From Anniella stebbinsi (Eukaryota; Chordata; Lepidosauria; Squamata; Anniellidae), in contig JARDYH010000002.1 of the NCBI GenBank assembly GCA_029215795.1, forward strand, positions 295,833,973-295,897,972: DNA of 64,000 bases. The letters are read 5' to 3'. Below the pieces are notes generated by a model, which searched no databases, was not told where the DNA came from, and saw only the letters and a list, made by a program, of their open reading frames with translations. Positions 43,234 through 54,240 of this stretch are shown piece by piece; within the stretch, counting starts at the first letter, position 1; each line of letters starts with the position of its first letter. A program made the position numbers and the translations under genes.

Positions 43234-43391
43234 CTCTTTGCATGCAGAGCAGGCGCTGTAAAAGTAAGCTATGCTCCCCGCCAATACAATTGTTGGTTTT
43301 TTTACTTGAATAAATGCTATCCTGCTGGAGGCTCCACTCACTATCACTCATACAGATCCCCAAAGTTGGAAAACCAGCCCAGATTTAAGTA

Positions 43392-43393
<2 letters not shown>

Positions 43394-43425
<32 letters not shown>
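43394..43425. repeat. (GT)n microsatellite
   Basis: Sixteen GT dinucleotides. Confidence 0.97.
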
Positions 43426-43426
<1 letters not shown>

Positions 43427-44127
43427 TTTAAACCAAATGTGTGAAGCAGTATTTGGATTTAAAGCCCTCCGCAGAGTAGCCAGCAACACTGGAGCTCATC
43501 CTGCAGATTGAACACTGCCCTATTTCCTCTCCAGTCCTGTGATTCAGAGATCAATAGACCAGACATAAAGCTGTTTTAAAAAAAATGCCATCCCAAACAG
43601 TTGCTCCAAGCTCAAAAATGATGTTCTATAATTTATTTTTTAACGTTCTTTTCATTTCCAATCCTTGGGAAAATGTGCTTCAGTGGAATCAAAGCCTCGG
43701 CCCATCTGTATAAGAAAAATCCTCCCCAAATAAGACACTTTGTGATTCTTTGTTTATTGAGCAGACAACAACATCCTCTGTCTTTGTGCTTTGGGGAGAG
43801 CGAGGAGGGGGGCAGGAAGGCTTCACCTGAACATTGGTTGTGGAGATGGGAAGAGCTGCTCCATGTCCTAATTTGGGGAAAGAGATGTGCTGCTTCTAGA
43901 CCAGAGGAATGGCCACCGTATTTTATGCATGCTGAGATCAGGAAGGGAGGGTGGTGGTGGTGGAATGGATCCTGTAGCTGTGGAAGAGCAGCTTGGGCAA
44001 GCAAGGAAAGACACACCAAAAGTACAACAAGTAACACACAATCCCTGTACCTGCATGTACAGTTAATATTTTTGAGGAGATAAGAAAGAAGAGGGAGCTA
44101 ATGCTATCTGAGTGCTCTGCCCGTACT
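43426..44127. other. No gene seen
   Basis: Opposed frames of 134-136 codons at 43633-44083 have no recognisable domain and lie in the same bases on both strands. No repeat signature. Unassigned. Confidence 0.4.
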
Positions 44128-44405
44128 CATAAGAACATAAGAAGAGCCATGCTGGATCAGGCCAAGGGTCCATCTAGTCCAGCATTCTGTTCACACAGTG
44201 ACCAACCAGCTGTCGACCCGGGACCCACAAGCAGGGTATGAATGTGCAATACCATCCTTCTGATCATGTTCCCCAGCAAATGGTTATATAGGCATAATGC
44301 CTCTGATACTGGAGGTAGCATATAGCCACCAGGACTAGTAGCTATTGATAGCCTTATCCTCTAAGAATTTGCCCAATCCCTTTTTACAGCATATGCCTTC
44401 ACCTC
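44128..44405 (+). repeat. 'cataagaacataag' sauropsid repeat
   Basis: CATAAGAACATAAGAAGAGCC, ATGCTGGATCAGGCCAAGGG, CCATCTAGTCCAGCATTCTG, CAGTGACCAACCAGCTG, GGACCCACAAGCAGGG, TACTGGAGGTAGCATATAGCC. Best companion copy is 59689-60067. The family is abundant in reptiles; I do not assign a class. Confidence 0.75.
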
Positions 44406-44612
44406 ATTCCATGGTGGGACGGGGGGGGTGGGGAGAGACTGCAGTGAAGGTGAGCATACTTCCCCCTTGGGAATCACAATGGAAAACTTAGTGTACCATG
44501 GCAATTTGTTCTGCTCCATGCATCCAGGCTGTCATTCTGCAAAGGAAATGTGTGCCGATGAATGCTTGTCCAGCAGTGGCAAGAACAGAAGGTTTCCCTG
44601 CATGTGGGGGAG

Positions 44613-45026
44613 AGTGGGGATGTATGGATTTTGTTAAATCTCTTCCATTTGCATTTTGCAGTTTGTCAGCTATCTTTCCTTCCATCAGCCACTCATCAAT
44701 GAAATCAGACTTTTTAACCAGAATTTCTTTCTACTTACACTAATTTGAATTAGCCCTAATGCCGACTTGTGCAAATGTGCTCATCTGCAGTAGTTAATGT
44801 GCATTAGCACTAATGCGAATTAACTAATGTGGATTAGCATATTGGGACAAGTGGGCATTAGTGAATTAGTGCAAACCTGCCCCCAAAGTGAAAAACTGGT
44901 GTTCAAGTTCCCAGAATCAATATGACTTGGAAAAATGCCGGTCCGCTTCAGAGTCTAAAGGACAGATCATGAAAATCCAAACTCATTTGAATTCATATTC
45001 TTTGCAGATTTCTTCAACATCCCTAG
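44613..45026. mobile_element. Type 3 MITE, divergent copy with ATTAG-rich interior
   Basis: Starts GGGGATGTATGGATTTTGTT and ends GATTTCTTCAACATCCCTA. The interior 44745-44880 is packed with CTAAT/ATTAG words (AATTAGCCCTAATGCC, GCATTAGCACTAATGCG, AATTAACTAATGTGGATTAGC). Ends are diverged and no clear target duplication was found. Confidence 0.55.
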
Positions 45027-47045
45027 AGGTGTGTGCCTCCCCTGAGTAGAGGAGACACTGCAATAGAGTTCAGACAACACACAGTATGCACAGATAGCAG
45101 AATACTTGTACGGGTTCTTGGGAGGAGAAGTGTTTTCAGTGCGCTCAAGTTCCGGTCTGTGTTGTGAGGCCAGGCTGTTTTGCGCGAAGGGCTCCCTTTG
45201 TGTGCAAAGTGCCTTTTTCCCATAGCTCCCATCAACAACATTCTCCCTTGTGAGCTCTCAGAGTACATGACAGGGGTCAGAAAGATATCACCCCATGTGG
45301 GGCACCCTATTGTTTGAGTTGTAGAGCTCCGTCAGATTAGCGTTTTATTGCACGCTTATTACTGGGTACTCACGGATTATCGCAGGTCCATCTCATGATG
45401 TTGTCTACCTCCTGCACACCTCCCATCCCTTCTAGCCTTCTTTGCACCACAAAAAAACACTCCAGTAAGTCCAACTTAAAATAAAGATGGAAGTTGCCGC
45501 TATCGCCTGCTGTATGCAGGAGAACCAGCGCAATCAAAATGGTCCACTAAATGGGCCACATGCAAGTTGTTTACTTCCTCTTTCAAAAGACAATCTCGTG
45601 GGCAGAGACGTAATAGCAAGCAAATGCAATTTCCCCCGTGGGATGATGCTAGTGGTCCCATTGTGCAGTTTTTTGTTGTGATCAGTGTGTGTTTGTGTGT
45701 GTGTGGTGTTACACTATACCTTAGGCTCTGTCATGGTAACATAGGTCATTGACACAGGGGCAGCTTCCTAATTTTCCCCCTGCCACTAAGGCAACAAGAG
45801 GGAAATTCTTTATGCCCAGTCTGGAACTGGAAAAAACCTCTGCCATTGACTGAAGCTTGGCTGTAGATTGAAAGGATATGGGACACGGCATAAATGTGCT
45901 TCTCCCCGATGACACCCACACCCCGCCCATAGCAAAGGAATACACACATCCATCCCCATGCCACAGTCTAGAGCCCTGTATTGCCTGTTACTTAGGAAGA
46001 CATAAGCCCTACATTGCCAAAATGCATGAATACCAACACATCTAGATAGGGCCTCATATGCAAAGTATGCCATACAATAGCTTGTGTAAGAAACGTGAAG
46101 GTCCATGTTTACGATTGACAAGGTTCTTGTTTTGGCAAAATACAATGGCTCAAAATATCCAGAAACATAAGTATGCCAGCTCCACATGTGCAACTGAGCA
46201 AAACAGGTCCCACTCTTGCACGCACGCACCTATACCCACAGCGCGCGACCATGCAATGCAGTCTGCTCTGGGACATCAAGGGGCTTTTCAAAAGCAGCTT
46301 GTGACCCAGCCTGAGAGCTATAAGGAGGGAGAGCAGGGGCCTTGAACTGACCCTTCAATGGTTAGGACCTGGAGGGCAGACTGAAGAGGCACACAGATCA
46401 CCTGGTCAGTCTTCCCCACTATGGTGAGATGTATTGTGTTTAAATTATAATAACTATTTTAAAAATTGAGTGTGTGTATGAATGTATCCTCTTTTGTCAT
46501 CTTTTTTGGTAATGCACTCTTTCTTATTTTTAGCTATGCCTAAGAGGCCAATACCCTTCCTCCATCCAACCGTTGCACCCAACAAATCTGACAATGTTCA
46601 TTTTTAGGCTGGGTGGGTGGGAGGTACCAGGCTTCTATCTCTGTGGCCCAAGTTTCTTTCTTTCCTTTATTCCTAATTTCTGTGGCTAGGGTCTAAAGAA
46701 CTATGCCCTGACTTCTCCAGGCACAAAGGTGGCTGCCCTTCCCAACACTGGCTCCAGGGCCATTCCTACCGTAAGGCAGAGTGAGGAGGTTGTGTCAGGT
46801 GGCAGATGCTGGGAGCCAGCAGCAAGGTGTTAGAGAAGATGGCTGTGTGCCAAGCAGAGTACTCTGTGCCCCCTAAGCAAGTGTACTGCCTTCAGGTGTG
46901 GTGGAGGATGCTGGCCTATTATCCGTGTTGAAGAAAGATCCAGTGTTGAAAAAAGATCCAGTCAGGTTTTGTACATGGAATGGGAGGGGCATCACATTGC
47001 TTTTCCCCTCAGGCCTCCTCCCAAACCTTGGACGGGGGCTGGGAG
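45027..47045. other. No gene seen
   Basis: No recognised exon or dispersed repeat, apart from short GT runs at 45680-45706 and a GGCAGAGTGAGGAGG word (46776) that echoes 9786. Overlapping minus frames at 45721-46229 (up to 139 codons) show no family and frequent C and W; treated as chance. Confidence 0.45.
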
Positions 47046-47216
47046 TAGGGTAGCCACTTGTGAATCACCAAAAAAGAGGAAACGCACCCTCTCAAAAAGG
47101 ACATCAGTTTACATAGAATTTGCATACACTAATTTATAGGTATAGATGCAAATTTAGACATTATTATTCTAATTTTAAATACAGTACAACTCAGTAGATA
47201 GTGTGACCAGATGACC
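47046..47216 (+). repeat. TAGGGTAGCCACTTGTGAATC repeat
   Basis: Starts TAGGGTAGCCACTTGTGAAT, then CACCAAAAAAGAGGAAAC, TAGGTATAGATGCAAATTTAG and ends AGTGTGACCAGATGACCTA. The ends resemble TAGGGTGACC tips, so this may be a further hAT-like relative. Other pieces at 24935-25042 (reversed), 34488-34668 and 10918-10975. Confidence 0.6.
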
Positions 47217-48226
47217 TATGAGCTTGACTGTTCATTCTGCTGCCCAGGTGCTAACTGTCACAGGAAATGAAAAGAGGCTTGCATGCATATGCCACACTTA
47301 GAATAATTGTAGACCTGTGCACATGGAGCTGATTGGATCCTGCTCTTTGTAAATTGATCTATCATGTGACTTTATTATGCACAGACACCCAGAAGTCTTT
47401 GAGTATTGAGCTCAATTAGAATTAAGAAAATGATAAATATAAAGATTTAAGGAGAGGCCTGAGGAATCTTTGCTCTGGGGAAATATAATATAAGTGGCAT
47501 AAACCTCTCCTTCTGCAGTGCATGGGAAGAAAAAGCAACAATATTGTTCAGGAACAGATAAATAAAAACCTCCTTGCCTGTCTCCACGCGCCTAGTGCAG
47601 TGTATCTAAATGCTATGCAGAATTCTGCCATTAGCTAATAATAGCATTAGCAGTTCAGAAGTTTATAAAAAAAAGAGAAGACTTTAATACTTAGTCTTAG
47701 CAGCTGATAATGTAAAATAGGGTGGCATTTGGAGGCATAGGATGCTGCCAGTCTCTGGGGAGAGAAAGGTGTTAACTTCTAATAGCTTTTCAGTAATAGC
47801 CAAGCATCTGCAGTCCCCCATAAAAAAGGGTTTTTAAAAATTAATAGAGCTGAAAGTGCTTCACACTGAGGAGAATGCCAGATTAATAAGCGCATTAAGG
47901 ACCGCTTTGGATTGGAAATAATTATGGAAGATGACAAGGAGCAGAGGTAGCATTGGTGGTGCTTTCAGGAATGCATTTTAAAAAGGAGTTTAAAGAGCCT
48001 TCAGATGTTGGTATTATCCTGCGTGACCAAATTAAGAGCAAATGAGAAAAGTTTATCTGGCATTTTGGAGTATTGAAAGGGCTTAGTGTTATAAATTATA
48101 CAGTATGAGGATAGGTAGCGGTGTGCAAATTCATGTTAAACATTATTGGCAGTTTAAATAGCAGCTGCTTTATGAAGCACTAAATGTTTTAAATTTGGGA
48201 GGCAAAGAAATTTGGCATGTGCGCAT
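47217..48226. other. Non-repetitive stretch, no gene
   Basis: AT-rich and free of repeat signatures; contains the candidate conserved block at 47560-48080. Confidence 0.5.
47560..48080. promoter_or_regulatory. Candidate conserved non-coding block
   Basis: About 500 bp with no repeat, no long open frame, and words such as AGATTAATAAGCGCATTAAG, GGAAATAATTATGG, CATTAGCTAATAATAGCATTA. The density of ATTA/TAAT cores with balanced spacing resembles developmental enhancers. Confidence 0.3.
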
Positions 48227-48252
48227 ACACACACACACACACACACACACAC
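48227..48252. repeat. (AC)n microsatellite
   Basis: Thirteen AC dinucleotides. Confidence 0.97.
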
Positions 48253-48973
48253 CTGTATAACAAACCGACATACCTTTGTTTAGAGGTCATTATCCCTGTT
48301 GTTCTAGTAGGGATAAAAATAGCATAAGGCTGTATGTGAACCAAGTTGCCTCCACACAGGCACGATGAAGCGCCAACCAAATCCCGGTTTCATGCTGTAA
48401 CAGCCATGGAGTGCAAGGAAAGAAAGCTGGCTGTCACTACTGCTGGGATTCTATATATACTTCCTTGGGAGTAAGCTCCACTGAACTTAGCAAGACTTCT
48501 CAGCAAGCAAACTTAGGATCGGACCGTGATTACTGCCTGCAAGATCAATGGCATTCGTGGCCCTTATCCTATAAACGCTTCTTCAGATGTAAGTCCCAGC
48601 GAGATGCATGAGGGCCTACCCATTTACCCTGTATAGTTCAAGAGAGTTCCATGGGGCTTATCTCAGGCAATGTTCATACTGTTTTGTAATGGAATCTAAA
48701 CAAAGCACTTATTGGAAGCTTACAGGTCAACCTCTAATGTCTCCCTCCTCATTTTCAAGCGGGAAACCACCATTTTATAAGTCACCAAAACTGCAGTAAT
48801 AAATCTAAATCACACAATATCGCAGCACCATCTGCTGGTGGTATAAATGAAACATATGGGAAGGAACTAGCAAAAACGGGGGGCACATGTATTGTGCTGG
48901 TCATAAACCCATGAAGACTCCGGAAGATGAAGCCCCAGTAAAAGTGCAGTATGTTTTCTTAATGCACAGAAGA
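48253..48973. other. Repeat-derived stretch, no gene
   Basis: 48450-48690 carries CTTGGGAGTAAGCTCCACTG, AACGCTTCTTCAGATGTAAG and CCATGGGGCTTATCTCAGG, decayed AATCCTATGC-type units. 48690-48970 is unassigned. Confidence 0.5.
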
Positions 48974-49292
48974 TAGGCTGACCAGATAAAATCCAGGTCA
49001 GGGCTCATGTAACTTTAACAGTTGTAGAGAAAAGGGAATTTCAGCCAGTGTCATTTGTATGCAATTAGTTCCTAGTGAAATTCTCTCTTCATCACAACAG
49101 TTAAAGGTGCAGGCACTCTACTAGAGTGACCATATACAAAAGAAGGCAGGCCCCTGCACCTTTAACTGTTGTGATGAAGAGGGAATTTCACCAGGAACTA
49201 ATTGCATACAAATGACACTGGCTGAAATTCCCTTTTCTCTACAACTGTTAAAGTTACATGAGCCCTGACCTGGATTTTATCTGGTCACCCTA
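48974..49292. mobile_element. Hairpin hAT-like MITE, copy i
   Basis: Tips TAGGCTGACC and GGTCACCCTA; perfect duplication ACAGAAGA (48966-48973 and 49293-49300). Loop in the same orientation as copies e, f, h and j. Confidence 0.95.
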
Positions 49293-52200
49293 ACAGAAGA
49301 CCCAAGGCTCACAGGGATACTACACCATAACTGTTTGATTAGCAGGGATGCTGATGTCATCTGCCACCCATCTCAGAATGCCCTGTTCCCTCCGGATTTA
49401 GCCACAATCCTCAGAATTTCCTCAGAAACAAAGTATTGTTCCCTAATGTCATGCCAAGTATTTCAGGGGTGCCTTGGTCTTGAATGGGCAATTAAGATCT
49501 ATATAACCTTTCCAAAAGACCTGCTCCCAGTGGAGATGAAAAGTGCTAGAACTGGTTTTTGGATGTGGATCAACACAGCGGCCTGCATTTTTGGACTCTC
49601 CTTGGGAGCACAGCCATGGGGACTGTCATGGTGAGCAGCTGGACTTCAGAAATTACCACTACAGCAGAGGATTGCAACCATAGGCTTTTAGTTGTACCCT
49701 TTAGTTCTCTTGATTCCTGTGTGGCTTAGTCACAGGATCAGGCCCACGTTGTTTGAACTGCATTCAAACAGTAGCCATAGGGAATGGAATCAATTAGTTC
49801 TTCAAATCTGGATGGTGCCATGCTTAAAGTTTTATCACTGGCATAGGTAATGATAGGTCCAAATCACACTGTGAATGCGAAAACAGATTATCAAGAAGAA
49901 ATGAGCTGGAAGAAGACTAAACGTTCTAGGCCCCATCCACTTCTAAAAACTCCATTCAATCCTGGATAGACTATTTTAAAATAAATTATTTCTTTTATCC
50001 CTGCACACATAAATATGCTTCCAGCATCACAGGGAAGAACTGTAGAAATTCAAATCTTTTTCTAGCAGGGTGTAATTCCAACTTTTCATCATATCATAGT
50101 CCTCTTTTCTTCAATTATTACCTGTTTTTCAAAGCTGATGAACCACTATCTCCTGAGCATGTTTCTTGAAGTTATTATTCATCTGAACATGTCACCCAAA
50201 ATTAGCAGTGTGCTGTGTTTCACAGGAAATAGAGTTCTGTGGTATTTCAGGAGCTGTTTCAGGAGATGATTACAGTGAATGTTTTTTAATACACAAGACA
50301 CTTGTGTTTAGAGATTACTGACTGTGCAATGCATTGATCAGGCCAGCAAAAATTCACAGAGGAAAATAAAATATTAAGGATTTTTTGTGTGTTTCCTTCT
50401 TCATTTGCAGTTCGATGTTTTTTTAAAAAATCATCCTGATGTTAATTATTAAATAAAAAGAGCTATTAAAAAATCCCAACAAGAATGTAATTATTAAGCT
50501 TTCATGCCATTGTTTAGGGGAGGGGGGGACCTCTCAGATTGATTTCTTTAAATCATACTTTAAAATAATTGTTGGCATATAATTTCTACTTAATTTTCTG
50601 ATATTCTACCTACAGGTGTGGGTGGAGAGACTAAGAAAGAATGTGATTGAAATATTTGATGTTGGTGAGTTTAGGCTGGTAGCAAGACAACAAAATTCTA
50701 ACAACTATCATTAAACTGTTCTTCTTTGCACCATGTAGGCAACATGCTGGAGACTCATTATTTCAAATCCAACTTCTCAAAGATTTATTTTTCTTTTGAA
50801 ACAATTTCTGACAGCTTTTGATCTTCTAAACGGAAAAAAAATCAAAGAAATCTGTTTCTCGGGCGTATTAATAGCAAAGGAATTTCTGGATGCAGCAAAG
50901 TAAGGAACTGAATATAATAGCATCCCAGTTTTATTCATCTTCAAAGAAAACCAAATATATTTTTGAGACTAAAAATAAAATAAAATAAAATAAAATAGGA
51001 TACCCTACAGATTTTGAAGGGATGGCATAAACCTCTTTCCACAAGAAAAGATGACAAGAAATTCATCTTGAAGGACACTCTCTTTGCCTCTGTCCATTTA
51101 ATACACTTACAAGCCAGCTGTCACAAAGTAATCTGCCTTTTACATCTGAAGCAAAATTACCCTACAGTTGGGGAAGCTCATATGCTTAATAGTTTTAGTC
51201 CTCTTTTTTTTTTTTTTTGCTGCTCCCGTTACTCACTTTAGAGGTTGCAACCCTTTATATCTACAAATATTCAAATTTATTTAATGGACTAAAAATGCCT
51301 CAAAAACTGGTTTCATTCAAGGATTGGACACACTTTAGATTTCACCCCTTTGCTGATGTCCCAAAGGTAACTATTCCATTTATTTCTGGGAAGTACATAC
51401 CTGCCCCTAAGCAGAGTCCAATGCAAATTCACCCAAAGTAATTGAGCGTCTACCAGGGTGGTGCTGGAGGTGATAAAGGGAAAAACTAATCAACCACAAA
51501 GTGGATTGTCAAATATTTAAATATTTTCTTATTTTTAAGAGTATCAGAAAAATATTAAAGGCAGACTGGGGGATGCTGGGAGTTGTAGGACTTTCTTCTG
51601 TCTAAATATGCATAGGATTGCGCCCTAAGTGTCTTAAAAATACATGTGCATGTTGGAGGGTTTTTTATTTGTGTCTGGCCTTGTCATACCTTACTTACCT
51701 CTAAGGCCATACTTGTATTCCAGTCAGTGCAAGCATAGTTGAATTCAGCATGACCAGGATAACACATACTTTGCAAACATTCTTGAGTTTGGCTAATTCC
51801 AAGTATAGAGGCTCCCTTGGATATTTGCCTAGCCGCTGCTTTATTGTCTTTGCTTAAATGCTGGTTTTCTCATGGGCTGCTTCCAAAAGACATTTGGAAC
51901 TTACAATCATAAGCTTAGCACCAGCTGTTAGTAGAAATGTTAACCCTGTGTGTCTGGCATAGATTTGATTGGAATCGGTAAATGCTCATGGCATCTCAGG
52001 AAAGTGGAGAACCAATAAAAGTCAGCAGGATTAGGAGTGTTTAGGTATAAGAGAGAGGGAGGAAAGGAAAGCATGACTGTAGAGAGGAGGATGTGAATAT
52101 GGGGGCGACACACAGGGAAATATTCACATTTATTCATATTTCTACCATCAGTTCTTAGCTCAGGCTGATGGTCCATAACAAGGCAGCCCAACCTGCTAAA

Positions 52201-52752
52201 GAGTAAGGAGCTTTGATCACCAGAACTTCTGAGTGGCAGATTGCCAGTCTTCCCCCAATGCAGAGATGGGAATGCTACACCTGTCAAATTGTTGCCTGCT
52301 GTGCAAAACAAACAAACAAAAACCAGAAGCTCTGTCAGAAGAAAAGTAAGTAATCCAAGCTAGGTAGAAAGGTCTTTGACCAAAAGTCTTCAGCTTGGCT
52401 GTCACTGATGTTTGGAGATAGGGTCACCAGGTCTCTGATAGAACTTGTCAGAGCAGAGGGTGGATCTTGAAACTTGTGTCTGTTTTCAGAGATTTCAGAT
52501 CTCACCTAACTGTTGTTTCCCTTTTCCCAATGTATTCTTGGGTGAAGCAAAACTCCCCCCCCCAAAAAATTTTTTTGCTGCCCCATTTATGAACAGCAAA
52601 TTTGTGAGGGCATTGATTTTGGTGATTTTTTTTCCCCAGAGGAGTGAAATTATTTGTACATTTGGGTTGGAGGAGAACAGGGAATTACCAAATAATGGTG
52701 GAGCAGTGCCTTTTCAGGTTTTGTAAAGGCAGTTTTGCCTCCCTCTGCAAGT
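49293..52752. other. Long stretch without recognised genes
   Basis: Mostly non-repetitive AT-rich DNA. 49522-49570 repeats 39022-39070. An AAAAT pentamer run is at 50971-50997, a T run at 51208-51220, and a half copy of the 3912 repeat at 51562-51628. 50080-50720 is a candidate conserved block. The 123-codon minus frame at 51940-52311 has no family. Confidence 0.5.
50080..50720. promoter_or_regulatory. Candidate conserved non-coding block
   Basis: Repeat-free, with GATGTTAATTATTAAATAAA, GAATGTAATTATTAAGC, TAAAATAATTGTTGGC and other homeodomain-type cores, and GAAATATTTGATGTTGG. No long open frame. Conservation not testable here. Confidence 0.3.
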
Positions 52753-52915
52753 GGCAGCCAGTGTAGCACAGTGGTTAGTGTGTTGAATTAGGACTGGGAA
52801 GATCCAGGTTCAAATCTCCTTTCTCCTAGCTGAACCTACCTCAGAGGATTGTTGTTAAGATTAACTAGCAGGGGGAGAACTATGTACTCTGCCTTGAGCA
52901 ACTTGGATAGTAATA
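52753..52915 (+). mobile_element. tRNA-derived SINE, truncated
   Basis: Box A-like TAGCACAGTGGTTAGTG and box B-like AGGTTCAAATC spaced as in a tRNA, then CTGAACCTACCTCAGAGGATTG and TTGTTAAGATTAA. The familiar squamate SINE layout is present but the middle (the AGCCATG...CACTGGG part) is deleted compared with 56416-56645. Confidence 0.78.
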
Positions 52916-53829
52916 CATAAGTGCTGGCAGAGCTTCTCCTGAGAGCTGATATTTTCCCTCCAAACCCACGTCCCTTGGCAATTGCAGCTGCCATTTCTTC
53001 CCCAACATCATCATCATTTCCCTGGAATGATGCTACATCATAATGTAGTATCATTCCAGGGGGGCGGGCATTGTGAAGGGGGAAATGGCTGCTGCTGAGA
53101 GTGGCTTTGCTGCCACTACTTGTGGTGGAGGTGGCTCTCCCCATAGAAGGACTTAAAGAATGTGTGAGGCAAAATGCGGAGCTAAACATTAGAATGGGGG
53201 AAACTGAGGAGGAGCTCTGCAGAAAACAGATGGCTTCTGGTTCCTCACCCTGACCCTCGGCTTGTCTATATGCCTTGTTTAGCCTATTCTGGCTGCGCAG
53301 TGGCGCTGCATTGTTTATATGACTCAGCTGCCAACTCACAGCCACCACAGGCTTTCCCCCCCAAACTGCGCGTTTTAAAAGTGCTGACATACCATGACTT
53401 TTTCCTTTGCTCTGAGGTCACCATCTTCTTTCCTCCATCTGTTGATGGTGACCTTGCTTCAGGTTGAGGCTGGGGACATTCCTGGGGGCAGATCGAGGCC
53501 CAGGGTAGGTCGTGGGAAGTGTGGGAATGCAGGGCAGAGGGCAGGAGGCAGGCTCAACAAGCCAAATGGCTGTCTGCATTGCAGCTTTTTCAGCCAATAG
53601 CCCATGATCCCTCCTGCCACCAGGATTTACTGTTCCCACCCCACAGCTGCGATGCTGCAGGGTATTGAGGAATGAGCAGCCAACGCGTTGTCATAAATGC
53701 CTTCCCTTGAAGAGAAGGAGGCCAAACCTCTGGCAAGTGCCATTGTAGAAGAGGGGGAGAAAGTTTTGCTAGAGGAGATGGAAGACAACCGTCAAGGAAG
53801 AGGCTAAAGCATTTGTCCAAGCAGTCAGT
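52916..53829. other. No gene seen
   Basis: Slightly GC-richer. An inverted pair GGAATGATGCTACATCA / TGATGTAGTATCATTCC sits at about 53023-53060 (small hairpin). The 184-codon minus frame at 52836-53390 is the longest such frame in the window; it starts inside unique DNA, runs into the SINE and has no recognisable domain, so it is not called. Confidence 0.45.
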
Positions 53830-54240
53830 CATATTTATAAGGACCAGCATGGCAATGTAAATACCTCTTTTATGAAATTATAACACCAAATCAGCTGAAA
53901 GTGGAGCATAACGAGGAGGTATTGCAATCAGTTTTGCTTAGGACAGGCCGACTTACTCAGAACATTAACAGATCACACTGCAACACTGTTGTTGTTTAGC
54001 ACAAATGTTACTGATATATACACCGAAACAAAGAAAGTGTTAGTTAGCGTATTTAATGCCATCCCAAAAGGACTTTAAAAAAAATCTACAGGGAGTATTA
54101 TTGCAAAGGATTTTATTCACCAGCTGAATGTAACATCTGGATGTGATTTGTAGAAGTAATTTTTTTGATAGCATAAATCATTGCCTTATAAAACAGCTTG
54201 GTCTGGAGCCTACAAAGAAAAAGGTAACCATTCTAGGACT
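53830..54240. promoter_or_regulatory. Candidate conserved non-coding block
   Basis: Repeat-free with TTTATGAAATTATAACACC, GCGTATTTAATGCC, GATTTTATTCACCAGCTGAATG and no long frames. Low confidence, texture only. Confidence 0.22.

Larger units (their letters stand above)
42728..43265 (-). mobile_element. SINE fragment broken by a hairpin repeat and by MITE h
   Basis: 42730-42798 (TTTCAGACAGGACTCTTTTCC, TTGAAGCTGCCAGGGACAG, AACCTGTGACCTTTG) and 43234-43262 (CTCTTTGCATGCAGAGCAGG) are consecutive parts of the antisense tRNA-derived SINE. Between them lie a palindromic repeat (42797-42913) and hairpin element h. Confidence 0.7.

Noticed and set aside
43006..43392. Recurring open frame (QGPCNFN...PGTNCIQMTLAEI) across hairpin elements
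   Set aside because: It appears on both strands in several hairpin copies and is broken by frameshifts and stops in others; it follows from the shared hairpin sequence and shows no protein-type constraint.
52836..53390. 184-codon minus-strand frame
   Set aside because: It overlaps a SINE at one end, shows no known domain, and has no splice or promoter context that would make it a gene.
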